Source: Gemmiger formicilis (GTDB taxonomy: Bacteria > Bacillota > Clostridia > Oscillospirales > Ruminococcaceae). Taken from it: DNA of 64,000 nt. The translations under genes were made by a program, and so were the position numbers. Numbering within the stretch: position 1 is the first letter of the stretch; the number at the start of each line of letters is the position of its first letter. The notes under the pieces were generated by a model that was not told the DNA's origin, made no database searches, and saw only the letters and a list, made by a program, of their open reading frames with translations. The stretch is from contig NZ_FUYF01000012.1 of NCBI RefSeq assembly GCF_900167555.1, positions 34,604 through 98,603 on the forward strand, written 5' to 3'. Positions 8,769-16,211 of this stretch are shown one piece after another.

Positions 8769-11119
8769 AAAGCTATCTTGATCTGGTTCCTCAATATGAA
8801 AAAGTACATCGGAAGCAAAGCAAGATGTCCCGCATCTGTATCATTCTTGCCGTCTTTTTGGTGGCTGTTATGTTTGGGCTTGCAGATATGTACTTGCAGG
8901 GCATTACCCAAAAAGTGATGCAAGAAAATGGAGACTGGCATTATCAGATTACTTCCATTGATACCAAAACCTCTGATCTTATTGCGGCTCGGCCCGAAGT
9001 AGAAGTTTCTGGCTGGCATAGTACAATTTCCGCCGACGCAGGATATTCTATCAGCGGACAACCTATCGCAATTAGCGGGTTGGACGAAGATGTTTTTGGT
9101 GAAATTTATTTGGCTTCATTAGCAGAGGGGAAATATCCCAATGCAGCCAATGAAATTGCGGTGTCTTCTGTATTGAAAGAAAGCAATGATCTTGACTTAG
9201 GAAGCGTAATTGATTTGACCTGTCCTGACGGAAGCACTGTGAGTTTTTCTATTGTTGGTTTTTTTGATAATCCTGAAAAAGCAAGACTGATCGTCGGAAG
9301 CGAACAAAGTGTAATATTAGCACAAGAGGGATTTACCACTTTTATATCTGCTTCTAATAGCCCTGCTTCTGAAAAATATATTATTCAGCTTTCACAGCAT
9401 TGCGATATGTCAAGTACAATCGAAAAGATAAAATCGCAATATTCCTTATCCGACGGGCAAATTGAAGCAAATATGAACCTGCTGAATATTGAGGGGCAGT
9501 TAGCAGGAAAAACAGGTGTAAACCAGATTTATTCAATCGCGCTTATCCTTTCAATCATTGTTATGCTGACGTGTATTTTAATGATTTCAAGTACCTTGAA
9601 CAGTAATGTCACACAACGTACAGAGTTTTTTGGTATGCTTCGGTGTTTGGGGGCTACTAAAAAACAAATTATGAATTTTGTTCGGCTTGAGGGATTATAC
9701 TGGTGCAAGACAGCCATTCCAGCAGGTGTAGCATTATCTATTGTTGTGGTTTGGGTAACATCTGCTGCTATGCGTAAAATCAGCCCGCAATGGTTTGCGT
9801 ATATGCCAACATGGGGAATTAGTTGGATCAGTATTGCAGTAAGCGTATTGTTAGGACTTCTGACAGTGCTATTAGCGGCCCGTACTCCTGCAAAAAAGGC
9901 AGCAAAATCTTCCCCGTTAGAGGCTGTTTCAGGCAATGCACAACAAACAACTATGTTTCGTAAGGCTGCAAATACGAGCTTTTTTAAGATTGAAACCGCT
10001 ATGGGCGTCCATCATGCCAAATCAAATAAGAAGAACTATGTCCTAATGACAGGTGCATTTGCAATTTGCATTGTATTATTTCTTACATTCAGCACGCTTG
10101 TAAATTTTATGCAAAATGCTTTTATGCCATCTGAATGGACACCAGAACTATCAATCGTTAGCGAAACAAATACTTGTTCCATTGACAGCGTTTTGTTAGA
10201 AAATATCAAGCAGAATGAAAATGTTAAGCGGGCGTATGGGCGTATGTTTGCCTATGATGTACCTGTAAACATTGACGGAAGTAACCACAAAGCAAATGTT
10301 ATTTCGTATGAGGCAAATCAATTTAAGTGGTCTGCCGATTATTTGACAGCAGGTTCAATAAGTGTTGTAGAACAAGAAGAAAATCAGGTTTTGGTTGTGA
10401 ATACTGAAAATACGGATGTTCGAGTTGGAGATGTGATAACTTTATCCATCAACGGCAAGGAACAAGCGGTGACGGTAGCCGGTATTCTGTCTGACAGTCC
10501 GTTGGCACGCGAGGAGGGAACGGAAACCATTTTCTGCTCTGAAAAGACCTTTGTTGCATTAACAGGGCAAACAGGATATACAATTATTGACGTCCAGTTT
10601 CAAAATGGAGCTTCTATTGAAGATGTGAAAGATATTGAAAATATTTTTACCGATGGTGGGGTGGTATTTACAGAGCAGCTTTCACAAGTTCAACAACAAA
10701 GAAACCTGTATTCTGCTTTCGCTGTACTTGTATATGGTTTTCTCTCGATCATTGTTGCGATAACCATTTTTCACATTATGAATACAATTAACATGGGCGT
10801 TATCGCAAAAACGAAACAATATGGGACAATGCGGGCAATCGGCATGAGTAATCAGCAACTCATAAAAATGATTGTTGCAGAAGCAATGACATACGCAGTA
10901 AGCGGTATAATTTTGGGCTGTATCATTGGACTTCCTATGCACTGGGTTGTTTTTGCAAGTCTCATAACGAATTTCTGGGGTACAGCATGGAGTATTCCTA
11001 TCTTTCCGCTTGCATTGATAATTGGTATTGTGTTATTTACTTCTTTTCTTGCGGTACGAAGCCCCGCAAAACGTTTACATGATATGGCAATCGTAGACAC
11101 CATTAAATCCCAACAATAA
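8765..11119 (+). CDS. FtsX-like ABC permease
   Basis: A 784-residue membrane protein starting at GTG 8765. It has an N-terminal helix (about 20-42), a large extracytoplasmic domain, then three clustered helices (about 255-375), a second extracytoplasmic domain and three C-terminal helices (about 655-775). This is two FtsX permease repeats, including the FFGMLRCLGATKKQI and YGTMRAIGMSNQQLI coupling segments. The gene is clearly more AT-rich than the ATPase before it, suggesting a mosaic origin. It is the last gene of the operon. Confidence 0.9.
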   Translation: MKSYLDLVPQYEKVHRKQSKMSRICIILAVFLVAVMFGLADMYLQGITQKVMQENGDWHYQITSIDTKTSDLIAARPEVEVSGWHSTISADAGYSISGQPIAISGLDEDVFGEIYLASLAEGKYPNAANEIAVSSVLKESNDLDLGSVIDLTCPDGSTVSFSIVGFFDNPEKARLIVGSEQSVILAQEGFTTFISASNSPASEKYIIQLSQHCDMSSTIEKIKSQYSLSDGQIEANMNLLNIEGQLAGKTGVNQIYSIALILSIIVMLTCILMISSTLNSNVTQRTEFFGMLRCLGATKKQIMNFVRLEGLYWCKTAIPAGVALSIVVVWVTSAAMRKISPQWFAYMPTWGISWISIAVSVLLGLLTVLLAARTPAKKAAKSSPLEAVSGNAQQTTMFRKAANTSFFKIETAMGVHHAKSNKKNYVLMTGAFAICIVLFLTFSTLVNFMQNAFMPSEWTPELSIVSETNTCSIDSVLLENIKQNENVKRAYGRMFAYDVPVNIDGSNHKANVISYEANQFKWSADYLTAGSISVVEQEENQVLVVNTENTDVRVGDVITLSINGKEQAVTVAGILSDSPLAREEGTETIFCSEKTFVALTGQTGYTIIDVQFQNGASIEDVKDIENIFTDGGVVFTEQLSQVQQQRNLYSAFAVLVYGFLSIIVAITIFHIMNTINMGVIAKTKQYGTMRAIGMSNQQLIKMIVAEAMTYAVSGIILGCIIGLPMHWVVFASLITNFWGTAWSIPIFPLALIIGIVLFTSFLAVRSPAKRLHDMAIVDTIKSQQ

Positions 11120-11130
11120 TCATCATAATG

Positions 11131-11165
11131 GCTGGTCTGCCACATTTGTAGCAGGCCAGCTTCTT
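11131..11165 (+). terminator. Terminator after the permease gene
   Basis: Arms GCTGGTCTGC (11131-11140) and GCAGGCCAGC (11151-11160) pair over 10 bp with one G-U, followed by a short T-rich stretch (TTCTTT). Confidence 0.65.
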
Positions 11166-11304
11166 TACCCTTACAAATGAGTAAGATGGATTTCACTTCA
11201 AAGTAAGATTGAACCTGTAAAATACACATATAGAACAACCTGCCGCACGACGGCAAAAGAAAAAAAGTCGTCGTGTAGCAGGCATATCCGTGCGTCCATT
11301 TTTG

Positions 11305-11346
11305 ACCGGCGGCTTTTGAGAAAATCAAGGCCGCCGGTTCTTTTTG
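11305..11346 (+). terminator. Terminator-like hairpin 1 of the leader
   Basis: Arms ACCGGCGGC (11305-11313) and GCCGCCGGT (11330-11338), perfect 9 bp plus a G-U, followed by CTTTTTG. Confidence 0.75.
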
Positions 11347-11397
11347 CTTATCAAAGCGTTTCATCGTCCGTATGGCGGCCACTAGGAGGATGCCGCC

Positions 11398-11499
11398 ATG
11401 CGCCTGATATTCTATCGAACGCCTAGCTTTGAACTGTCAAAAAAAGCCTTGCTCCCGCACAGGGTCAGCAGGGCTTTTACTATGTACTATACGATGTAG
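11398..11499 (+). CDS. Putative 33-residue leader peptide
   Basis: ATG at 11398 is preceded by AGGAGGA at 11384-11390 with a 7-nt spacing, an optimal site. The frame encodes a basic 33-residue peptide beginning MRLIFYRTPSFEL and ending YYTM. The coding region spans the second terminator-like hairpin (11441-11477), so ribosome progress could open or hold it. I do not recognise the peptide. Coding status is inferred from the ribosome binding site and position only. Confidence 0.45.
   Translation: MRLIFYRTPSFELSKKALLPHRVSRAFTMYYTM
11441..11478. terminator. Terminator-like hairpin 2 of the leader
   Basis: AAAAGCC-TTGCT (11442-11450 region) pairs with AGCAGGGCTTTT (to 11478), with A-run on one side and T-run on the other. 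It could act in either direction and is overlapped by the leader ORF. Confidence 0.65.
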
Positions 11500-11526
11500 G
11501 TACTGCGCGTTTCGTGCTGCCATTAT

Positions 11527-11562
11527 GCCCGGTTGACCGTTTTCGGTCTGCTGGGCTTTTCT
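11527..11562 (+). terminator. Terminator-like hairpin 3 of the leader
   Basis: Arms GCCCGGTTGACC (11527-11538) and GGTCTGCTGGGC (11545-11556) pair over 12 positions with one mismatch and two G-U pairs, followed by TTTTCT. Confidence 0.55.
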
Positions 11563-11701
11563 ATTGCCGCCTGAAAAGCTGCCTGTTTCAAAAATATTTT
11601 TGGAAATTTTCAAAAAAGCGGGCAGAATCGGGTGTTTCAGGTGTCATATTAGCGGAAAGGGAAAAATCCACCCGACATCCCCACGGAAAGGGGGTGAGAA
11701 G

Positions 11702-12133
11702 ATGGAAGCTATCCCTCGCAACGATGGCGAACAGTACCGATTCGATGCGTTCTGCAAAGCGGTGCTGCGAAATGAGGCCCGGAACTATCACCGAAATAAG
11801 AAACGTCTGCTTGACCGTGAAAAGTCATTCAGCGTTCTTTCGTTGGAAGAACTGGGGCAGCTCACGAGTGTAGACCATTATCCAAGTGAAGAATTTGTAT
11901 TTTCATCCTACGGCTGTGATCTGCACATCGACAATGAACTTGTTGCCAATGCGTTTGCCGCTCTGCCAAAGCAAGAACAGAGCATTCTGATTCTGTTTTG
12001 CGTTCTGGAACTGGGCGATGGCGAGATTGGCGACCTCATGGGACTGTCCCGGAGTGCTGTACAGCGCCACCGGACAAAAACGCTGAACGAGCTGCAAAAA
12101 AAGCTAAAGGCGCACTTGCCGGAGGGAGGTTAG
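11702..12133 (+). CDS. Sigma-70-family-like regulator of conjugative element
   Basis: A 143-residue protein. ATG 11702 follows AAGGGGGTGAGAAG, while the open frame extends upstream to 11564 without a site. The C-terminal half holds a sigma region 4-type HTH (LPKQEQSILILFCVLELGDG, then EIGDLMGLSRSAVQRHR). It corresponds to the sigma-like protein found beside HTH_16 proteins in Tn916-type elements (Orf7-like), which regulates transfer or excision genes. The HTH partner follows 6 nt later. Confidence 0.85.
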   Translation: MEAIPRNDGEQYRFDAFCKAVLRNEARNYHRNKKRLLDREKSFSVLSLEELGQLTSVDHYPSEEFVFSSYGCDLHIDNELVANAFAALPKQEQSILILFCVLELGDGEIGDLMGLSRSAVQRHRTKTLNELQKKLKAHLPEGG

Positions 12134-12139
12134 GCGTAA

Positions 12140-12385
12140 ATGAACTCCTATGAACACACGAGCAGAGAGTTTTTACCGCTCTCGGTGATTCGCTCTGCCT
12201 GCGCTGGGGACACCGATGCAGTTGAACAGGTTTTGCGACATTACAGAGGTTATATCAACAAGCTCTGTACAGGCATTCTCTATGACAAGCACGGTCAGCC
12301 TCATGTGTGCATAGACGAGTACATGAAACGCCATCTGGAAATCAAACTGATTTCTTCTATTGTAACCAAAGCCGAAACGGGCTGA
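12140..12385 (+). CDS. Conjugative-transposon HTH protein (Tn916 Orf8-like)
   Basis: An 81-residue protein with the FLPLSVIRSACAGDTDAVEQV segment (LPLSVIRSACAGD) and the end YMKRHLEIKLISSI, typical of the HTH_16 domain found next to the sigma-like gene in Tn916-family elements. The gene starts 6 nt after the sigma gene stop, after GGAGGGAGG. It is probably a transcription factor acting with its neighbour. Confidence 0.82.
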   Translation: MNSYEHTSREFLPLSVIRSACAGDTDAVEQVLRHYRGYINKLCTGILYDKHGQPHVCIDEYMKRHLEIKLISSIVTKAETG

Positions 12386-12434
12386 CCCTTTCCACGTTTC
12401 GGGACAGCACCTTGAAAAATATGCCCGCAGGACA

Positions 12435-12590
12435 ATGGCGGTGCATCATAGGGCAAACGGATACGTTGCTGTCTGTATCGAGCCGGACGGCGGGTGCGCC
12501 ACGATGCTTTTCTCTGAAAAGTGGAGCGATCACCACCACGCCGCAATGCAAGCGCGGCTGCTTGCGGGCCATGACATACAGGCAGGCTGA
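12435..12590 (+). CDS. Small hypothetical protein
   Basis: A 51-residue frame beginning MAVHHRANGYVAVCIEPDGG and containing LFSEKWSDHHHAAMQARLL. Amino-acid composition looks like a real protein and the frame is open upstream to a stop at 12363. The ATG lacks a convincing ribosome binding site, so the gene may start elsewhere or be a remnant. The overlapping +1 frame (12307-12639) gives a less protein-like sequence. I do not recognise it. Confidence 0.4.
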   Translation: MAVHHRANGYVAVCIEPDGGCATMLFSEKWSDHHHAAMQARLLAGHDIQAG

Positions 12591-12634
12591 TACTCCCTTA
12601 CCGTCAAAGTCCGAGCGTTCAGAGCGTCGCAGGC

Positions 12635-12714
12635 AATGAGTAGGGCTGCATGAGGAATGCAGGGGTGAGATTCCCGTGGGTTGCTGCCAGCAGCCATCCG
12701 TTGGCTCATTTTTT
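12635..12714 (+). other. Multi-branched structured segment upstream of tnpW-like gene
   Basis: AATGAG (12635-12640) and CTCATT (12705-12710) can close a loop that contains a CTGCAT/ATGCAG stem (12646-12662) and a 7-bp stem (12679-12685 with 12689-12695). A T-run follows the closing stem (12709-12714). It looks like a structured leader or a weak terminator. I cannot match it to a known riboswitch class. Confidence 0.4.
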
Positions 12715-12740
12715 GATTTTTAAGAAAGGGGATTTTTACG

Positions 12741-12920
12741 ATGCAAGCGAAAAAGACAAACCCGGAAAAAACAAAAAATCCAGAGATGCTTACTCTGGAT
12801 TCGACTTATCGTATTGGCAATCGCTCCTTTATCGTTGAGCCGGTGTTCAAAGAAGAAAGTTCCCAGACCTTAGGAGAAGTTCTTCTCCGGCTGATGAAAT
12901 CCGAAAGCGAAAAATTATAA
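12741..12920 (+). CDS. TnpW-like transposon-encoded protein
   Basis: A 59-residue protein beginning MQAKKTNPEKTKNPEMLTL with the YRIGNRSFIVEPVFKEES core and the C-terminal LGEVLLRLMKSE helix. This is the pattern of the small TnpW family located just before the large serine recombinase in Tn4451/Tn5397-like elements. GAAAGGGG lies upstream of the ATG. The role is unknown; it may modulate excision. Confidence 0.75.
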   Translation: MQAKKTNPEKTKNPEMLTLDSTYRIGNRSFIVEPVFKEESSQTLGEVLLRLMKSESEKL

Positions 12921-12938
12921 TGACCTTTCGGGAGGCAG

Positions 12939-12967
12939 CGGACAGAGAAAGCGGATTGTGTTATAAT
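12939..12967 (+). promoter_or_regulatory. Putative promoter of the recombinase gene
   Basis: A perfect TATAAT at 12962-12967, 51 nt before the recombinase ATG, with only a weak -35 (GCGGAC, 12939-12944) at 17-nt spacing. It starts immediately after the TnpW-like gene. Confidence 0.5.
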
Positions 12968-13018
12968 ATAGGTGTACAAGTGAATTTGCTATTCGACTGT
13001 CCCAAGAAAGGAGCGAGT

Positions 13019-14728
13019 ATGAAACAGTCGAGTAACAAGAAATCCCGTGAAGCAACCGCTTTTCTCTATGAGCGTCTTTCCCGTGATGATAATTTGGAGG
13101 GCGAGAGTTACAGCATCGGCAACCAAAAGAAACTGCTCACCAAAGTTGCAAAGGAAAAAGGCTATACCAATCTGGTTCACTTTCTGGATGATGGCATTTC
13201 CGGCGTGACCATGAACCGTCCCGGTTTCGTTGAAATGATGCAGCAACTTGAACAAGGGAAAGCCTCCGCTGTGTTCGTCAAAGACCTTTCCCGTCTGGGC
13301 CGAAACTATATCGAGGTCGGGCGGCTGACAGAAGAATTTTTCCCGGACCATGACATCCGACTTGTTGCCGTTTCGGACAACATCGACACGGCCGAGGGAG
13401 AAAATGAACTGGCACCCATCCGAAACCTGTTCAATGAGTGGTATGCCCGCGACATCAGCAAGAAACGCCGTATCAGTAATAAAATCAAAGGCAACTCCGG
13501 CGAACCGATGGGGCTTCCTCCCTATGGATATATCAAGGACCCGAACAATCCCAAGCATTGGGTCATTGATGAAGAAGCTGCACAAGTTGTCCGGCGCATT
13601 TTTGATATGACGTTGGAGGGCTTTGGCACGGAACAGATTGCCACCCAGTTTGAAAAGGAAGGCATCCTGACGCCGCAGGCCTACTGGATTCAGAAAGGCA
13701 TCGGCCGTCCCGGAAAGACCAAGACGCGCCCCGCCACCAAGTGGAATGGCTCCACGATTACCCATCTTCTGTACCAGCAGGAGTATTGTGGTGATGTTCT
13801 GAACTTCAAAACCTACTCCAAGTCCTACAAGAACAAGAAGCGGATTCATAACGACCCGGAAAATTGGGTGGTGTTCCAAGATGTTCACGAACCCATTATT
13901 GAACGTGCCGTGTTTGAGCAGGTACAGCAGAAACGCGGAAAAATGCGCAAACGCCGTACCAGCAACGGAGAACACAATATGTTCTCTGGCTTACTTGTCT
14001 GCGCAGACTGCGGCTGCAATCTGCACTTCCACTTCAATCAGGGCAACCCGGAAATCAAGTATTTCAACTGCTCCAACTACAAGGGCAACCGTGGCACCTG
14101 CCAATCCACCCATTACATCCGTGTGGATTTTCTGGAAGAAGTGGTGCTGGGCGAGATTCAGCGGCTGACCAAGTTTGCCAGCCTCTATGAGGACGACTTT
14201 TTGAAGGCTGTTATCGGGCACTCCCAGCAGGCAGACGAAGCCGACCGCAAGCTGAAAGAGAAAGAGTTGAAAGCACTCCTTGCCCGTGATGAAGAACTGG
14301 ACGGCCTCTTTGAGCGCATCTATGAGGACAACGTTTCCGGCAAAATCTCTGATGAACGCTTTTCCAGAATGTCCCGGAGATATGAGGACGAGCAAAAGGA
14401 GCTGACCGAGAAAATCAAACAGCTCCGCTCCGAAATCGAAAAGCAGAGCAGCCGCACCATGACAACGGATATGTTCATCCGTCTGGTTCGCAAGTACACC
14501 AGAGCGAAAAAGCTGACACCCCGGATGCTGAACGAACTGGTGGAAAAAATCGAAGTGTTCAATGCAGAAAAGGTCAACGGTGTATGGGAGCAGCGGCTCC
14601 GCATTCACTACAACTGCGTGGGCACCATCGAGATTCCAAGCGCACTTCCTTTACCGACACCCGATGTGTCGGTGAATACAAGAAAAGGCGTAGTTGTGAA
14701 CTACGCCCCCTGTGATGTCGCTATTTAG
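13019..14728 (+). CDS. Large serine recombinase (TndX/TnpX type)
   Basis: A 569-residue site-specific recombinase that would integrate and excise the element. ATG 13019 is chosen for its AAAGGAG site; the frame extends upstream to 12920. The catalytic domain has the nucleophile Ser21 in YERLSRDD and the FVKDLSRLGRNY motif. The recombinase domain follows (GEPMGLPPYGYIKDP). A zinc-ribbon is present (CADCGCNL, then CSNYKGNRGTC). Next is a coiled coil and a C-terminal DUF4368-like segment. Length is normal for the family. It is the last gene before the element end. Confidence 0.95.
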   Translation: MKQSSNKKSREATAFLYERLSRDDNLEGESYSIGNQKKLLTKVAKEKGYTNLVHFLDDGISGVTMNRPGFVEMMQQLEQGKASAVFVKDLSRLGRNYIEVGRLTEEFFPDHDIRLVAVSDNIDTAEGENELAPIRNLFNEWYARDISKKRRISNKIKGNSGEPMGLPPYGYIKDPNNPKHWVIDEEAAQVVRRIFDMTLEGFGTEQIATQFEKEGILTPQAYWIQKGIGRPGKTKTRPATKWNGSTITHLLYQQEYCGDVLNFKTYSKSYKNKKRIHNDPENWVVFQDVHEPIIERAVFEQVQQKRGKMRKRRTSNGEHNMFSGLLVCADCGCNLHFHFNQGNPEIKYFNCSNYKGNRGTCQSTHYIRVDFLEEVVLGEIQRLTKFASLYEDDFLKAVIGHSQQADEADRKLKEKELKALLARDEELDGLFERIYEDNVSGKISDERFSRMSRRYEDEQKELTEKIKQLRSEIEKQSSRTMTTDMFIRLVRKYTRAKKLTPRMLNELVEKIEVFNAEKVNGVWEQRLRIHYNCVGTIEIPSALPLPTPDVSVNTRKGVVVNYAPCDVAI

Positions 14729-14733
14729 CAAAT

Positions 14734-14785
14734 AAAAAATGACGAATGTTCTTTGACAGCTAAATGCTGTAAGAACATTCGTCAT
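14734..14785 (-). terminator. Intrinsic terminator of tRNA-Leu at the element junction
   Basis: A 15-bp perfect stem (14739-14753 with 14771-14785), a 2-nt bulge and a further 5-bp stem (ACAGC/GCTGT). On the minus strand it is followed by a T-run (A-run 14734-14739). The stem begins at the last base of the tRNA CCA end. The recombinase stop codon lies only 10 nt away. Confidence 0.85.
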
Positions 14786-14868
14786 GGTGCGGCTAACAGG
14801 ACTTGAACCTGCACGTCGTGGACACTGGACCCTAAAACCAGCGCGTCTGCCAATTCCGCCATAGCCGC
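14785..14868 (-). tRNA. tRNA-Leu (UAG anticodon)
   Basis: An 84-nt class II tRNA with encoded CCA. Acceptor strands GCGGCTA and TAGCCGC pair, and the anticodon loop TTTAGGG gives UAG. A long variable arm is present. The gene appears intact, so the neighbouring element inserted beside, not into, it. Confidence 0.95.
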
Positions 14869-14879
14869 ATAACAAAATT

Positions 14880-14908
14880 AGTATACGTTTTTTTGTGCGG
14901 TTTGTCAA
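14880..14908 (-). promoter_or_regulatory. tRNA-Leu promoter
   Basis: On the minus strand, TTGACA (14903-14908), a 17-nt spacer and TATACT (14880-14885), 11 nt before the tRNA start. Confidence 0.85.
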
Positions 14909-14921
14909 TGGCAAAACCGTA

Positions 14922-14949
14922 TTGACACGGGCATCCGTTTTAATATAGG
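14922..14949 (+). promoter_or_regulatory. Promoter of the 6S-like RNA
   Basis: TTGACA at 14922-14927, then TATAGG at 14944-14949 with a 16-nt spacer (an overlapping TAATAT lies at 14941). It fires rightward, divergent from tRNA-Leu. Confidence 0.6.
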
Positions 14950-15120
14950 GCAATACCGCATAATTCTAAGTGCCGATACGGCGAGCGAGGTGCGGCAGCT
15001 GCTAAGCCAAAAGCGCAGATAATACTTTGTGTATTATCGAGCATTTTGGCAACGCAGATGCCGTGCCGCAGCTGCCGGAGCGGTGCTTAAGCCGTAAGGC
15101 GGGAATTATGCGGTGTTGCC
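14949..15120 (+). ncRNA. ssrS: 6S RNA-like rod-shaped RNA
   Basis: The segment folds end-to-end as a rod. The closing stem pairs 14949-14966 with 15103-15120 over 18 bp, with one G-U. A short ACGGC/GCCGT stem follows, then an internal region where the two strands do not match (a central bubble), then GGCAGCTGC/GCAGCTGCC. The apical part has GCCAAAA/TTTTGGC and GATAATAC/GTATTATC stems. Total length near 170 nt, the promoter and the central bubble fit 6S RNA, which binds sigma-A RNA polymerase. No ORF fits this stretch. Confidence 0.62.
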
Positions 15121-15155
15121 ATAGGAAGGCTTGCGCACAATTTACGTTTTATCTA

Positions 15156-15185
15156 TGGACGTGTGCCCCTGCTGTACGGTATACT
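15156..15185 (+). promoter_or_regulatory. Putative promoter of yitT-like gene
   Basis: TATACT at 15180-15185 with a weak -35 TGGACG at 15156-15161 (18-nt spacer), 42 nt before the start codon. Confidence 0.5.
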
Positions 15186-15227
15186 ATAGGCAAACCGCCT
15201 GCCAGCCTGTGACCACGGAGGTAGACC

Positions 15228-16118
15228 TTGAAAAAGAACATCCTAGCCAAGCTCTCGCCCTTCCATTTTTTGATGCTGCTGATCGCAGGCATCATCAATG
15301 CTATCGGTGTAACGCTGTTTATTGCGCCGGTACAGCTGTACGACAGCGGCATCTCCGGCACATCCATCCTGCTCTCCCAGCTGACGCCGGACTATCTTTC
15401 GCTGTCCTTCTTCCTGATCCTGCTCAACATCCCGCTGCTGCTGTTCGGCTTCAAGCGGCAGGGGGCGGTGTTCTCGATTTACGCCATCTTTACGGTCTGC
15501 GTCTACTCGGTGGCGGCCTGGCTCATCACCGATGTGCTGCCCATCGACGTCAGCATTGCCTCGCCGCTGGCGGGCACGGATTTGTTTTTGTGTGCGCTGT
15601 TCGGCGGCATCATCTCGGGCGTTGGCAGCGGCCTGGCCATCCGCTACGGCGGCGCGATGGACGGCATTGAGGTCGTCGCCGTCATCTTTGCAAAGCCGCT
15701 CGGGCTGTCCGTCGGTACATTTGTGCTGATTTACAACGTGCTGCTGTACATGATCTGCGGCATCGTCATGGGCAGCTGGATACTGCCGCTCTACTCCATC
15801 GTCACCTACGCGGCGGGCTCCAAGACCGTAGACTTCATCGTGGACGGCCTTGACAGCGCCAAGGCTGCCATGATCATCACGACCCACCCGGACGAGATCG
15901 CCCGCGCCGTGTCGGAGGAATTCGGCACGGGTCTGACCATCATAGACGCTCACGGCTTCTACTCGGACACGCCCAAGACGGTGCTGTACGTTGTGGTCAA
16001 CCGCTTCCAGACCGTCAAGCTCAAGACGCTGGTCAAGGGTGTCGACGCAAACGCCTATATGGCCATCAGCCCGGTGGCCGACCTGCTGCACGGCAGCAAG
16101 GAAGAAGAAACCGCCTGA
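15228..16118 (+). CDS. YitT family membrane protein
   Basis: A 296-residue protein with a TTG start supported by CACGGAGG 8 nt upstream. Five to six hydrophobic helices fill residues about 12-190 (IAGIINAIGVTLFIAPVQL is the family start; GGIISGVGSGLAIRYGGAMDG is another conserved stretch). The soluble C-terminal domain (about 200-290, DUF2179) has AMIITTHPDEIARA and the GRGxT-type region replaced by GTGLTIIDAHGFYSDTPK. The transported substrate is unknown. A strong terminator follows. Confidence 0.9.
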   Translation: MKKNILAKLSPFHFLMLLIAGIINAIGVTLFIAPVQLYDSGISGTSILLSQLTPDYLSLSFFLILLNIPLLLFGFKRQGAVFSIYAIFTVCVYSVAAWLITDVLPIDVSIASPLAGTDLFLCALFGGIISGVGSGLAIRYGGAMDGIEVVAVIFAKPLGLSVGTFVLIYNVLLYMICGIVMGSWILPLYSIVTYAAGSKTVDFIVDGLDSAKAAMIITTHPDEIARAVSEEFGTGLTIIDAHGFYSDTPKTVLYVVVNRFQTVKLKTLVKGVDANAYMAISPVADLLHGSKEEETA

Positions 16119-16122
16119 CCCA

Positions 16123-16157
16123 AGCCCCCTGCATCCCCGCGATGCAGGGGGCTTTTT
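16123..16157 (+). terminator. Terminator after yitT-like gene
   Basis: Perfect 12-bp arms AGCCCCCTGCAT (16123-16134) and its complement (16142-16153), followed by TTTT. Confidence 0.9.
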
Positions 16158-16211
16158 GTGACATAATCCGCGGACTGCCTGCACATTCTAATCCCAAAGC
16201 GAGGGATGAAT

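Larger units (their letters stand above)
11166..11701 (+). promoter_or_regulatory. Long structured leader with serial hairpins before the sigma/HTH pair
   Basis: This 536-nt stretch holds no ordinary gene. It contains a 14-bp hairpin with one mismatch (11239-11252 with 11269-11282), then three terminator-like hairpins in series (11305, 11441 and 11527, listed separately) and a 33-codon ORF with a perfect ribosome binding site that crosses the second hairpin. Tn916-family elements use transcriptional attenuation ahead of their regulatory genes, so an attenuator is the natural reading. No clear sigma-A promoter was found by eye. Confidence 0.55.
1..14733. mobile_element. Right-hand part of an integrative conjugative/mobilizable element (serine-recombinase type)
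   Basis: A continuous block of element genes (YodL, TTRAP-like, BRO-N, MobA, MobC, XRE, sigma/HTH pair, TnpW-like, large serine recombinase) runs from the window start to just after the recombinase stop at 14728. Its base composition is visibly more AT-rich than the chromosome to the right, and it contains none of the GTAGGG palindromes that fill later gaps. The left end and any type IV secretion genes lie outside the window, so self-transmissibility cannot be judged. The right boundary is inferred to lie between the recombinase stop and the tRNA-Leu terminator stem at 14739. The cargo in view is a two-component system with an ABC exporter. Confidence 0.88.
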
